Of a DNA stretch of 64,000 nucleotides, positions 47,901 through 56,767 are shown piece by piece. Each line of letters starts with the position of its first letter. The stretch's first letter is position 1. Below the pieces are notes generated by a model. That model ran no database searches and had not been told where the DNA came from. It saw only the letters and a list, made by a program, of their open reading frames with translations. The stretch covers positions 404,440-468,439 of the forward strand of contig NW_008705565.1 in assembly GCF_000186865.1 (NCBI RefSeq), read 5' to 3'. The translations under genes and the position numbers were made by a program. This DNA comes from Aureococcus anophagefferens. Lineage: Eukaryota; Sar; Pelagophyceae; Pelagomonadales; Pelagomonadaceae.

Positions 47901-50900
47901 GCGCCTCGAGCCGCGCCTCGCCGCGCGCCGTCGCGGCCCAGCGGCGGAAGGCGCCGGCGGCCTTGCGGTGCGTGAGCTTGCCGAGCGCCCGGCGCATCTT
48001 CCGCTCGACGTCGCGGAGGCATTCGCACGCGGCGCGCCACGCGCGGAACGCGGCCGCGATGTGGCGGTGCGACAGCCGGAGCACGACGCGCCGCGTCTTG
48101 AGCTCGACGTCCGCCGCGCGGCGGTTCGCCAGGACCCACTGGCGCAGGGCCGCCGCGGTCCGCCGGTGCGCGAAGCGCCCCAGGACCGCGCGCGTCGAGC
48201 GCTCGACGCGGCGGTCGCTCTCGAGCGCCGCGAGCCACTGGGCCAGGGCGGCGGCCAACGCGCGGTGGGACACGCGCAGGATCACCCTCTCCATCTTGCG
48301 CTCGTTGGCGAGGGCCACGCGTACGGCGAAGGTCCAGCGGCGGAGCGCGGCCGCGTGGCGGCGGTGGCTCATCTTGAGCAGCGCCGCGCGCAGCAGGTCG
48401 TCGACGCGGTCGAGGTGCGCGACGACGGCGGCCCAGCGCATGAGTGCCAGGGCCGCCGCGCGGTGGCCCATGCGCCCGAGGCACCGGAGCACCCTGGCCT
48501 CGCCTCTGAGCGCGGCCGCGACGACGTTGCGCCACTGCGTCCAGGCGAGGCCCGCGGACCGGTGCTCCATGCGCCGCAGGGTCTTGCCGATCTTGGCCTC
48601 GGCGCGGCGCTCGAAGCGCTGGACGTCGACCCACTGGCGCATCGCGGCGCCGGCCGCGCGGTGCGACAGACGACGCACGAACCGCGCCATCTTCCGCTCG
48701 CCGGCGCGCCGCTCCGCGGCCTTGGCGGCCCAGACGTCGAAGGCGGCCCAGAGCTTGATGTGGGCCATGCGGCAGACGACGCGCAGCACCCTGGCCTCGA
48801 GCCGCGCGGCGGACCGGTGGACGGAGGCCCACTGGCGGAACGCGGCCGCGGCCGCGCGGTTCGAGAGCTTGCCCAGGACGCGGAACACCTTCGTCTCCAG
48901 CTGCGACGCGAAGGCCTCGACGAGCTTCCACTGGTTCAGCGCCGCGACGAGTCGGCGGTGCGACATGCGCGACAGCACGCGCCGCACGCGCGACTCGACG
49001 CGGCGCAGCGACCGGTCGACGAACGCCCAGCGGCGGAAGCCCGCGGCCGCCGCGCGGTGGACCATCTTCAGGAGCACGTGGAGCACGCGCTGCTCCAGCA
49101 GCCGCTCCTTCTTGCAGGCGTCGAACCACGCGCGGAACGCGCGCGCCTGCGCGCGATGGCCGAGCTTGCCGAGCACGCGGAGCACGCTCCGCTCCGCGCC
49201 GCGGTCCGCGTCGACGAAGGCCCGCCACTTGCCAAAGCCCCCGGCCGCCGCGCGGTGGCCCAGGCGTAGGATGACGCGGACCATCTTCGCCTCGAGCGCG
49301 GCCCCGGCGCGCGCCGCGCGCGCCCAGGTGCCGAAACCCGCGGCCGTCGCCCGGTGCCGGAGCTTCGACACGACCTTGAGGATCTTCCGCCGCGACGCCG
49401 TCGCCGCCCGCGCGGCCCGCGCCCACTGCGTCGTCGCCGTCGCGAGCGCCGCGTGGAGGCACCGGAGGATCACGCGGCGCATCTTCGCGCGCCGCGCCTT
49501 CTCGGACCGCGCCGCCGAGGCCCACGCGCGCCAGCGGCCGTTGAGGGCGCGCAGGCTCGCGTCCCGGAAGAGCTTGACGGCCTTGAGCAGGCCCTCGCGC
49601 CGGGCCCGGTGGCCCAGGCCCGCCGCGCGCCGCTCCTCGAGCCACGCGCGGCGCGCGAGCTCCCACGCGCGCCACGCGGCCGCGACCTCGACCTTCTTCA
49701 TGCGGCCCAGGGCCTTGGCGACGAGCGCCGCCGCGTCTTTCAGGCATTTCCGCGCGCGGCCGTGGTCCCGCCAGGTGCGCACGCCCGCCGCGAGCTTCGA
49801 GGCCTTCCATCGCGCGACGAGCTTCTGGACCCGCCGCGACGCGTCGCGACGCGCGCGCCACGAGGCCATGCCCCGCCGCAGCCAGCGCGTCTCCACGGAG
49901 GTCATGGCCCGGAGCGCGCCCTTGGCCATGCGCGCGGCGGAGACCTCCGCGTCGCGGAGCGCGGCGAAGTTCTCCTTCCAGGTCCGGACCGCGGGCCAGA
50001 CGTCGAGGCGCTCGAGCCGCTTCAGCGCGCGGAGCGGGTCGTGGACGGACGTGGCGATGCGCGCGAAGAGGTCGTTGCGCCGCGATTGGGCCTCGAGGCG
50101 CGCGAGCAGCGACCGCTCGCTGTCCGTCTTGAGCACGTCCTTCCAGGTGTGGACCGCCGCGGCGAGGCGCCGCCGCGACGCGCGGCGGATGGCCCGGTCG
50201 ACCATGGTCGCGGACCGGCTCTTGTTCCGCCCGTCGCGGTCCGCGTCGGCGGCCTTTTGCGCGAAGAGGCGCCAGGTGCCGAGGGCCGGCGCGACCTTGG
50301 AGTGGCGGAAGCGCAGCGTCGCGTGCTTGAGCGCGGACCGCAGCCGCTTCCGCTCGCCGACGTGGCCGACCCAGGCGTTCCAGGCGCGGTGCTCGAGGGC
50401 GCGCAGGAAGCGCAGGCGGCACTTCATGGCCGCGGCCTCGGCGCGCCGCTTCGCGACGAGAGCCTCGGCCTCGCGGCGGATCGCGGCGTCGCGGTGCAGG
50501 CGCCAGCTCCGGAGCGCGGGCCCGAGCGCGCCCTGCGTCAGCCGCAGGACGCAGCGGCGCACGAGGCCGCGCAGCCGCTTCCGTTCGGCGGCGAAGGCCC
50601 GCCAGCCCGCGTAGGCTCTTCCCGTCGCGTGGTTCGCGAGGCGCCGGCGGCACCGGTCGACGACGGCCGCGCGCCGTCGCTCGAGCCGCGCGTCCTTCGA
50701 AAGCCTCGCCGTCGCGCCGCGCCAGGTCCGCAGGCCGCGCTGGAGGGTCGCGCGGCTCCAGACGACGACGCCGCGCTGGAGCAGCGACCGTAGCTTCGCG
50801 TGGTTCGCCGTCGACGCTCGCCATCGGTCGACGGCGCGGCCGGCGCGCGACCGCGCGAGGCGCCGCTTTACGCGCTCGAGGCCCCGGGCCCGGTGCACGA

Positions 50901-52104
50901 GGAGCCGCCACCGGGCCCAGCCCCGGCCGAGCGCGCCGCCGGACCAGCGCTTCGCCACGCGGCCGACGAGGAGCGCGGCCTGCGCCTTCGACGCCTCGGC
51001 GACGCGCGATCGCCGCGCGTTCGCGGCCCAGGCCTTGAGCGCGACGCGGCTCCGGACGGCGTGGCCCCGCTCCAGGGCGCGGCGGACGGCTCCCAGCCCC
51101 CGCACGAGCGCGAAGCGGTTCCGCTCCTCGACGACGGCGCGGCTCCGCCACGTCGACAGCGACGCCGCGAGCACCTGGCGCCACTGGCGGCGCCACGCGC
51201 GGCTCACGAGGCCGATGCCCCGCACGCAGCCCTCCGCGTCGATGTTCGACCGCGTGATGCCCACGTGCCAGACGCGCAGCGCGTGCCGCAGGCCGCGCTC
51301 GCGCTTCTCCTTGAAGCGGTAGCGGACGACCGTCGCGACGATCCGACCCCGTCGCTCGGCCGTGAGCCCGACGGCGACCTTGTGCTGGGCCTCGCGCCAG
51401 GACTTTTCGCGGTGCTCGTGGTGCTTCTGCTGGCGCGCGAGCTCCCGCGCGTGGTGCTCGCGCGTCTCCTCGTGGCGCCGGCCGTTGTACATGGCCACCG
51501 ACAGCACGTGGAACGCGCGGCTGAGTTTCTTCGTGATGTACCAGGAGCGCAGGAGCGACTTGATGCGGAAGGCGGCGCTCGCCTTCTTCTCCGACTGGGT
51601 GGACCGGTGCTTCTCCTTCCAGTTGTGGTGCTCGTGCTTCATGAACTCCAACGCGACCGACGACACGTGGTGCGCCTCGCGCGCCTCCGCGTCCGTGAGG
51701 TGCTCCTTGTGGCGGAAGCGGTCGACCTCGCGCTCGAGATCCTCGAAGAGGCGGAGCTGCTCGAGGTCGCTGAGCTGCGACCCGGACGTGAGGCCCTCGA
51801 TGATGTTGTCGACGCGCCGCTTGCCCGACGTCGCGTCGTCGAGCGCGTTCCGCCGCCGCGGCGCGCGGCGCGCGCCGGCGCGGTGCGGCGACGGCGCGGA
51901 CCGGTAGGGCGTCCCCGTGGCCGGCGCGGCGCGCTCCCGGGCCGACGCGCTGCGCCGCGGCGTCCGCTCCTCGTAGACGGCGCCGGCGCTGCGCGGCGCC
52001 TCGCGCGCGGTCTTTCTCGCCGAGGCTGGAGACTTGCCGACGCGGCTGTCGTTCTGCTCGAAGTACTCCTCGAAGCTCAGCGGACGATCCATGCGCTCCA
52101 CCAT
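41917..52104 (-). CDS. Giant Sfi1-like (centrin-binding repeat) protein
   Basis: This protein has 3,395 residues in one uninterrupted 10.2-kb exon; Met 52104 or Met 52092 is the start. A short acidic N terminus (SFEEYFEQND) and a Ser/Arg linker precede some 75-90 tandem helices of about 32-36 residues with the pattern of Sfi1 repeats: Ala/Leu-rich, then LxxW(R/K/A) as in AFRxWxxA. Sfi1 repeats form one long helix that binds centrin and templates spindle-pole or basal-body duplication. Landmark blocks with HDP(L/V)RAL(K/R)RL occur four times (about 50038, 47197, 46215 and 44366) and show a higher-order duplication. The last 250 residues are not repeats. Known Sfi1 proteins are about 950-1,250 residues, so this one is unusually long. 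Confidence 0.82.
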   Translation of the reverse strand: MVERMDRPLSFEEYFEQNDSRVGKSPASARKTAREAPRSAGAVYEERTPRRSASARERAAPATGTPYRSAPSPHRAGARRAPRRRNALDDATSGKRRVDNIIEGLTSGSQLSDLEQLRLFEDLEREVDRFRHKEHLTDAEAREAHHVSSVALEFMKHEHHNWKEKHRSTQSEKKASAAFRIKSLLRSWYITKKLSRAFHVLSVAMYNGRRHEETREHHARELARQQKHHEHREKSWREAQHKVAVGLTAERRGRIVATVVRYRFKEKRERGLRHALRVWHVGITRSNIDAEGCVRGIGLVSRAWRRQWRQVLAASLSTWRSRAVVEERNRFALVRGLGAVRRALERGHAVRSRVALKAWAANARRSRVAEASKAQAALLVGRVAKRWSGGALGRGWARWRLLVHRARGLERVKRRLARSRAGRAVDRWRASTANHAKLRSLLQRGVVVWSRATLQRGLRTWRGATARLSKDARLERRRAAVVDRCRRRLANHATGRAYAGWRAFAAERKRLRGLVRRCVLRLTQGALGPALRSWRLHRDAAIRREAEALVAKRRAEAAAMKCRLRFLRALEHRAWNAWVGHVGERKRLRSALKHATLRFRHSKVAPALGTWRLFAQKAADADRDGRNKSRSATMVDRAIRRASRRRLAAAVHTWKDVLKTDSERSLLARLEAQSRRNDLFARIATSVHDPLRALKRLERLDVWPAVRTWKENFAALRDAEVSAARMAKGALRAMTSVETRWLRRGMASWRARRDASRRVQKLVARWKASKLAAGVRTWRDHGRARKCLKDAAALVAKALGRMKKVEVAAAWRAWELARRAWLEERRAAGLGHRARREGLLKAVKLFRDASLRALNGRWRAWASAARSEKARRAKMRRVILRCLHAALATATTQWARAARAATASRRKILKVVSKLRHRATAAGFGTWARAARAGAALEAKMVRVILRLGHRAAAGGFGKWRAFVDADRGAERSVLRVLGKLGHRAQARAFRAWFDACKKERLLEQRVLHVLLKMVHRAAAAGFRRWAFVDRSLRRVESRVRRVLSRMSHRRLVAALNQWKLVEAFASQLETKVFRVLGKLSNRAAAAAFRQWASVHRSAARLEARVLRVVCRMAHIKLWAAFDVWAAKAAERRAGERKMARFVRRLSHRAAGAAMRQWVDVQRFERRAEAKIGKTLRRMEHRSAGLAWTQWRNVVAAALRGEARVLRCLGRMGHRAAALALMRWAAVVAHLDRVDDLLRAALLKMSHRRHAAALRRWTFAVRVALANERKMERVILRVSHRALAAALAQWLAALESDRRVERSTRAVLGRFAHRRTAAALRQWVLANRRAADVELKTRRVVLRLSHRHIAAAFRAWRAACECLRDVERKMRRALGKLTHRKAAGAFRRWAATARGEARLEARMRRALSKMSHRKANEAVRQWAAVVAAERAKEATMTRALLKMLASMEAAGWRRWVYVFRRSADVERKMTRVLKHVLNAFAAAGWNQWVAQVARLADAEATVVRVLKHMLHRAASQAWRAWHGRVVELRVLSIHASAVRESAKVRHHRMTRAVYNRCHSKGRRLVALAFSTWLRHGNLLAEWRASQERACAVSDRCLRKLVARGLAKGLRQWVRAVGSEKRDRLDVLRRIGRCVHDPVRALRRLNALDAWTGWRTWVLATAELRALAERQRAACDVVLRLFADGDARKRRAGWLSWRLHQRTMVRLDHLFGRWTHSKQAAGFSAWVDVYMRALDRDRAGALALRALRQLARRDLARALHTWVGFLAAAEVASREAHVRDLTRSRACARAARLVLRQGDRALAAGLRRWAEAVRDRRRAEAIVVKTLSHMSHRTLHLAWMAWRAAARAATEALHALALRFEGQRLRLRSILQVAEARAKLDAMRGLMRWISFASRSRHATAARSVGVKMAERVLRRCQSRSLSRGFHAWSTVMFEDSASSLSAKLRAEQARTTMFGRLATSAHDPLRALKRLDKLGAWTGLRTWKAATDLARAAADARHRGASRALASLRGADARKLRAALHTWVLHRRAAAKCERLVKRWTRAVELAAWRSWAEAVARSEEGRRGVALAAKVAGRLLKKAEALAWRRWVVAARLFYVDGKSRELARLKEAQACVRAAALLSNRNLRATHGRWRSWVAFVREENGKRDTMRRVLLRAYHGAQSRAVRQWAAQIRDFLESERRMKRVVGKMGHRASAAGFDAWRRATAAEAAREHQMRHVLVELSKHALAAAVRQWKAVVVDHERKKRRVRAAVGRLGHRKAAGAFRSWRDATRRARDVERKCVRVILKMTHRRTHSAFRSWLLTARSERRAEALCGKVLKRMANLAVFAAFHEWACNARALKAVEERCRRVASRMAHRKLWAAFRQWDLEARACAAAEGTMRRVLVTMCHRAAHDALRQWVCVVADLKAADRKVLRCVGRMLSCAVAAGWRRWLEVDARCVAVEATVRRTVKHLLHRSQSLAWRLWVAKTIERRVAALRASSVADGDAVRLVRIRRALYHRCHGLARKRLFVGWNTWLRNGGRAAAARRRRDRAFALADRCLRRMQRGALYAGFRRWGAGARRADQGLQGVFGRLGRCAHDPLRALRRLDRFDAWRGWQTWARFTGEARATAARRERAARDVARLFSDRDARALRAGLTSWVLHQRTMVKLDGLFGRWQRSAEWGAWSAWRRAVEDERRVRGAAGVAVRALRALSRGNLALAWRSWAAFLREAREADLEARLDALRRRESCGRAARLLAERGRRAVAAAWRAWAEAAADRRRAEALILKTLGHLKHRAAAAAWGRWRRAARERGDEDLVAGWRRRERDHRLKVLFWDLDGKRSGALRKALLVWSGANSSHTRNLRIVARCAARLRHRGLLAALNAWVDDVAERKRLRGLVARAVKRFGRDALAPALRQWRSAARELGNRARDVHDAALHVFKRLLLKDRDALLRAWVLWQAQVWVAQEAYWRAQRIVPEAQRSTRVTLSSAMAAAERTVRRMLRKRLGAGWRAWIDALGAHRALHRREETMRLVVRRMRRRELVFGVDVWARRAREAAAAAGARARALGAFVHALHLWRRRDLGAALRAWRTYLDGLSLSGRACRMVSRAFAKIAHRGAADALRRWRAFLQRLDAAEAAARRCARALRRWDMRDAGRALATWRRKAESELALEVAGRAGGVLDSPERTFGEWFGSSKRGRRSRSPSPARPRAVPRLHARRMLAAHFDAWVGLVADRWNVRRLAMRASEDVATRRFVQGKCTPIYFHGMPMLRVTALFEGVVEKVTHTVGPLAITQHAYLHRAPAARASPAKARRAAPLEFFEPSSRAIAQFDKACRTRPVDTVADLAYERERYRQVVDRRARARRAARPAAPGAGPGDAYATPRGKSEITNATASLERVLVPFTNGTVFFGSAEKS

Positions 52105-52490
52105 GCGCGGCAGCTACGGCTCCACCATGACCTTCCTGTTGCTGCCACCGGAGTGGATCACGGAGAGCGTCGAGCGGCGCGCTGTAAAACAGCCCGCTGG
52201 GGGCAGCCAACTCGGGCTTCATCCTTCATCAGGCCAAAGAAGCCTTGTTTGAAGCGATGACGCAGTCGAGGCGAAGCACAAAAACCTGCGTCGATAGCCC
52301 CGCTCTGACCAACTGCGTCGCCCCCGCTGCGCCGACGCCGTCGTCTACCTCACGCAGGACAGCCTCGTCCTGAACCGGCCGCCGCTCGCGTACCCGCCGC
52401 CGCCGTCGCTCAACGCGACGCGCATCTACGCCTCGATAATCGCGCGGAGCGCCCGCATCGCACGTCGCCTCGCGCTTTGGCCCGCGCGCC
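52105..52490. other. Divergent intergenic region with a possible coding remnant
   Basis: These 386 bp lie between the divergent Sfi1-like and ABC genes. At about 52340-52450 the plus strand reads as a protein-like segment (DAVVYLTQDSLVLNRPP, then NATRIYAS) with the codon bias of real genes but no start and no continuation. It could be a lost exon or a gene relic. I see no clear TATA box. Confidence 0.4.
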
Positions 52491-55400
52491 ATGAAGCGCA
52501 ACTCGAGCGACCTCAAGGAACAGCGCGAGCTGCAGCTCGTCGCCCTGGAAGAGGTGGCCAAGGCCAAGGAGGTGCCCTGCCCCGAGGACCGCGCGTCTTG
52601 CTGGAGCCGCGCGACCCTGAGCTTCCTGACGCCGCTGCTCGGCAAGGGCGTCGACATCACGCTCCGGGACATCGGCCGGCCGAAGCAGAGCGACGTCGCG
52701 GCCGAGGTGTCGGCGCGGTTCCAGCGGACCTGGGCGCCCGCCGTCGCCAGGTACGACGCGGCCAAGGCCGGCGGCGCCGCGTCCCCGAAGGTCCCGGACC
52801 TCTTCACGTCCCAGCTGCGCGCCATCGACGGCGGCCTCTGCCGGTTCCTCTTCGCGTGCGTCTGCTTCTTCGCGGAGGGCCTGCTCCAGCTCGTGCCCGT
52901 CCTGTGCCTCCGCGTGCTCGTGCTCCACTTCGAGCAGAACGACGAGGACCTGCTGAGCACGCGCGCCCAGTGGACCATCGTCGCGGCGCTCTACCTCGCG
53001 CCGTCGCTCGGGTCGCTCGCGCGCGCGCGCTACGACACGGAGATGGTCCACGTGGGCTGCCAGATGTACAGCGCCTGCTCCCTCGCGCTCTACGAGAAGG
53101 CCCTGCGGCTCTCGCCGACGGCGCGGGGCGACTACGAGGCGGGCAAGATCGTCACGCTCTTCACGGTCGACGCGTTCAGCGTGCAGAAGCTGCTCCTCTT
53201 CATCGGCATCCTCTTCAGCGGCCCCATCATCATCGTGCTCTGCCTCTACTTCATCTACCAGCTCGTCGGCGAGGCCATGTGGATCGGTTTGGGGTTCATG
53301 ATCGTCTGCGTGCCGCTCCAGGTCGCGATCTTCATCCCGTTCTTGGCCCTCCAGAAGGCCTACCTCAAGGCCGCGGACGAGCGCGTCAAGCTCATGAACG
53401 AGGTGCTCGGCGGCGTGCGCGTCGTCAAGTTCCTCGCCTGGGAGCGGCCCTTCCTCGAGAAGATCACGGCGCTCCGCGCCGTCGAGTCGAAGATCCTCTG
53501 GAAGCAGTCGAAGATCATCTCCGTCGGCTTCGCCGTCGTCATGCTCGGCGCGCCCATCTTCCAGCCCGTGCTCATCTTCGCCTACTACACGCAGAAGATG
53601 GGCCGCGAGCTCGACAGCTCGACGGCCTTTGCGACTTTGAGCCTCTTCTCGCTCCTGCGGCTGCCGCTCGCGTTCCTGCCCTTCTGCCTCATCCAGTTCC
53701 TCACGTACCAGGTCTCCGCGAAGCGCATGGCCGCCTTCCTCACGCAGCCCGAGCTCGACGAGCGCAAGGGCGGCGCGAACGGCGCCGCGCTCGCCATCGA
53801 GGACGGCACGTTCGCGTGGTCGACGAAGCCGCCCGTCCGCGACGAGAAGGATGATGACGACGAGGACGCGGGGCTCAAAGACGGCAAGAAGACAAAGCCC
53901 AAGAAGAAGAAGAAGCCCAAGAAGGCCGCGATCGTCGACCCGGAGAACCCGCCGGAGCCGCTGCCGCTCGCGCTCGAGCGCATCGACCTGGCCGTCGCGC
54001 CCGGCCAGCTCGTCGGCGTCGTCGGCCCCGTGGGCAGCGGCAAGTCGAGCCTGCTCGCGGCCATCGCCGGCGAGATGGAGACCATCGCCGGCGCGTCCAA
54101 GCTCGCGCCGGGCGCCGTCGCCTTCTGCGCGCAGGTGCCCTGGGTGCTCAACGCGACGGTCCGCGACAACGTGCTCTTCGGCGCGGACTTTGACGGCGAC
54201 CGCTTCGCGGCCTGCGTGCGGCGCTGCGCGCTGGCCGACGACCTGGCGCAGCTCCCGGGGGGCGCGCTCTGCGAGATCGGCGAGCGCGGCATCAACGTCT
54301 CGGGCGGCCAGAAGGCGCGGATCTCGCTCGCGCGCGCGGCCTACAGCGACTGCGCCGTCGTGCTCCTCGACGACCCGCTCAGCGCCGTCGACGCCCACGT
54401 GGCCCTGCACCTCTTCGACGAGTGCATCGCGGGCGGCGCGGGCGCGCCCGGGTCGCTCGGCGGGCGCACGCGCGTCCTCGTGACGCACCACGCCAAGGTG
54501 CTGCCCCGCTGCGACGTCGTCGTCGTCGTCAAGGACGGGCGCATCGTCGCCAAGGGCACCTACGACGAGCTCGCGGCCCGGGGCGTCGACATGGGCGAGC
54601 TGACGGTCGAGGAGCAGCCCGAGGAGGTCAAGGACGTCCAAGTCGCGACGAAACTCATCCGCGACGACGAGCCCGTGCTCGTCGAGGCGACGGGCCTCGA
54701 CGCCGTCGTCGCCGAGGCCGTCGAGGCCGACGTCGCGGCCCACGCGCTCCACGAGGACGAGGAGCTCGAAGGGCTGCACGCGGCGGAGCAGCGCCAGCTC
54801 CGCGAGGGCGCGCTCGTCAAGGACGAGAAGACGGCGGAGGGTTTGGTGTCGAACATGACCTGGATCGTCTTCGCGAAGGCCGGCGGCTCCGTCTGGCTCG
54901 TCGTCGCGTTGACGGTCATGGTCGCGGGCCGCGCGTCGGAGATCGGCGGCCAGTTCTTCCTCGCGCGGTGGACGTCGAACCACAAGGACCCGAACCAGTC
55001 GACGGTCATGGACTTCGTCTACTACTACCTCTACTACGCCCTGGGGGCCGTCATCGCGCTCGCGATCCGCGCCCTGGTCCTCGCGTACCACCGCATCAAG
55101 GCCGCGTCCGCGCTCCACGCGACGGTCGTCGAGCGCGTGCTCTTCGCGCCGACGGCCTTCTTCGACGTCACGCCCGTGGGGCGCATCCTCAACCGCTTCT
55201 CGGGGGACATGCTCACGTTAGACACGGAGCTTTCCCGGAACATGTCCGAATTCTGCGGCATCGCGATGTACGTCGTCGGCGCGATCGTCGCGCTCTGCGC
55301 GGCGACGAAGGGCCTGTTCCTCGCGTTGTTCGTCCCCATGGGCTACGCCTACCGCTGCATCGACCGGCGCTTCCGCACGTCGTCGACGCAGATCGCGCGG

Positions 55401-56675
55401 CTCGCGAAACTGGCGCGGTCGCCCGTCATCGCGGACTTCTCGGAGATCCTCAACGGCGTGGCGACGGTGCGCGCCTACGACGCCGTGAAGCGCTTCGAGG
55501 ATCGGTTGCGGAGCCGTCTAGATGCGTTGGCGGCCTGCGTGGTCCTCGAGCAGCTCTGCTACAACTGGTTGAGCGTGCGTTTGGACCAGCTCGCGGCGGT
55601 GTCGTCCGCGGCCGTCGCGGCTTTAGCCGTCGGCACGCAGGGCGGCTTCATGAACGCGGGCTTCCTCGGCCTGGCGTTGATGTCGACCATCGAGGTCACG
55701 GGCTTCCTCAAGAACGCCGTGCGCCTGTCGTCGCTCCTCGCGTCGAACATGGCGTCCGTCGAGCGCCTCGGCGAGTACGGCGACTGCTTCCGGGGCCCCG
55801 GCGAGGCGCCCGACGACCCGCCGCCCCTCGTGCCCGCGGAGGCCTGCGAGGTCGTCGCGAAGCGCATGGACCCGCCGCCGGACTGCTGGGCGCCGACGAA
55901 GGGCGCCGTGACCTTCAAGGGCGCGCGGATGCGCTACCGCGACGGGCCTTTGGTGCTCAAGGGCATCGACGTCGAGATCCCCGGCGGCGCGCACGTCGGC
56001 GTCGTCGGCCGCACGGGCAGCGGCAAGTCGTCGCTGACCGCGGCGCTCTTCCGCGTCGTGGAGCTGTGCGGCGGGTCGTGCGAGATCGACGGCGCCGACG
56101 CGGCGGCGCTCGGGCTCCGCGAGCTCCGGCGGGGCCTCTTCATCATCCCCCAGGACCCCATCCTCTTCTCCGCGTCGCTGCGCTTCAACGTCGACCCCTT
56201 CGACGAGTACACGGAGCACGAGGTCAAGGACGCGCTCGAGCGCGCGGAGCTCGGACCGTTCGTCGCGTCGCTCACGAACGGTTTGGACGAGCTCCTCCAG
56301 GAGGGCGGCTCGAACCTGAGCGTGGGCCAGCGCCAGCTCGTCTGCATCGCGCGGGCCCTGCTCCGCAAGCCCAAGATCCTCGTCCTCGACGAGGCGACGG
56401 CGTCCATCGACAACGAGACCGACGCGGCGATCCAGAAGCAGATCCGCACGAACTTCAAGGCCTCGACGACGATCACCATCGCGCACCGCCTCCACACGAT
56501 CCTCGACTCGGACCTCGTCCTCGTCCTCGACGACGGCCACGTCCTCGAGTTCGACGCGCCCAAAGCGCTCCTCGCGAAGGACGGCTCCGCCTTCAAGGCC
56601 CTCGTCGACTCCGCGAAGCTCAAGCACTCCTCCTCCTCGAACCTCCTCGCCCTCGCCATGGCCGAGGAGCAGTAA
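52491..56675 (+). CDS. ABCC/MRP-type full ABC transporter
   Basis: This 1,394-residue intronless protein has layout TMD1-NBD1-TMD2-NBD2 without the extra N-terminal TMD0 of long MRPs. The start at 52491 gives the SCWSRATLSFLTPLL block typical of ABCC N termini. TMD1 covers about residues 110-420. A charged Asp/Lys insertion (about 455-480) precedes NBD1, which has Walker A GPVGSGKSS (about 512), signature NVSGGQK (about 602) and Walker B VVLLDDPLSAVDAH. TMD2 covers about 785-1095. NBD2 has Walker A GRTGSGKSS (about 1173), signature LSVGQRQ (about 1276) and Walker B ILVLDEATASID. The degenerate NBD1 (Asp after Walker B) and canonical NBD2 (Glu) are normal for ABCC. It is probably a vacuolar or plasma-membrane exporter of organic anions or glutathione conjugates. 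Confidence 0.93.
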   Translation: MKRNSSDLKEQRELQLVALEEVAKAKEVPCPEDRASCWSRATLSFLTPLLGKGVDITLRDIGRPKQSDVAAEVSARFQRTWAPAVARYDAAKAGGAASPKVPDLFTSQLRAIDGGLCRFLFACVCFFAEGLLQLVPVLCLRVLVLHFEQNDEDLLSTRAQWTIVAALYLAPSLGSLARARYDTEMVHVGCQMYSACSLALYEKALRLSPTARGDYEAGKIVTLFTVDAFSVQKLLLFIGILFSGPIIIVLCLYFIYQLVGEAMWIGLGFMIVCVPLQVAIFIPFLALQKAYLKAADERVKLMNEVLGGVRVVKFLAWERPFLEKITALRAVESKILWKQSKIISVGFAVVMLGAPIFQPVLIFAYYTQKMGRELDSSTAFATLSLFSLLRLPLAFLPFCLIQFLTYQVSAKRMAAFLTQPELDERKGGANGAALAIEDGTFAWSTKPPVRDEKDDDDEDAGLKDGKKTKPKKKKKPKKAAIVDPENPPEPLPLALERIDLAVAPGQLVGVVGPVGSGKSSLLAAIAGEMETIAGASKLAPGAVAFCAQVPWVLNATVRDNVLFGADFDGDRFAACVRRCALADDLAQLPGGALCEIGERGINVSGGQKARISLARAAYSDCAVVLLDDPLSAVDAHVALHLFDECIAGGAGAPGSLGGRTRVLVTHHAKVLPRCDVVVVVKDGRIVAKGTYDELAARGVDMGELTVEEQPEEVKDVQVATKLIRDDEPVLVEATGLDAVVAEAVEADVAAHALHEDEELEGLHAAEQRQLREGALVKDEKTAEGLVSNMTWIVFAKAGGSVWLVVALTVMVAGRASEIGGQFFLARWTSNHKDPNQSTVMDFVYYYLYYALGAVIALAIRALVLAYHRIKAASALHATVVERVLFAPTAFFDVTPVGRILNRFSGDMLTLDTELSRNMSEFCGIAMYVVGAIVALCAATKGLFLALFVPMGYAYRCIDRRFRTSSTQIARLAKLARSPVIADFSEILNGVATVRAYDAVKRFEDRLRSRLDALAACVVLEQLCYNWLSVRLDQLAAVSSAAVAALAVGTQGGFMNAGFLGLALMSTIEVTGFLKNAVRLSSLLASNMASVERLGEYGDCFRGPGEAPDDPPPLVPAEACEVVAKRMDPPPDCWAPTKGAVTFKGARMRYRDGPLVLKGIDVEIPGGAHVGVVGRTGSGKSSLTAALFRVVELCGGSCEIDGADAAALGLRELRRGLFIIPQDPILFSASLRFNVDPFDEYTEHEVKDALERAELGPFVASLTNGLDELLQEGGSNLSVGQRQLVCIARALLRKPKILVLDEATASIDNETDAAIQKQIRTNFKASTTITIAHRLHTILDSDLVLVLDDGHVLEFDAPKALLAKDGSAFKALVDSAKLKHSSSSNLLALAMAEEQ

Positions 56676-56767
56676 GGAGACGAGGAGCAGTAAGGAGGCT
56701 CGCATGCGTCGGTAGCAGGCTCGTCGCGTTTAGGGACCCCGCGACCGCGCGGGGCGGGCCGCGCGGC

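Noticed and set aside
56660..56700. Duplicated stop-codon segment GAGGAGCAGTAAGGAG after the ABC gene
   Set aside because: A small local duplication; the first stop ends the protein and nothing further is encoded.
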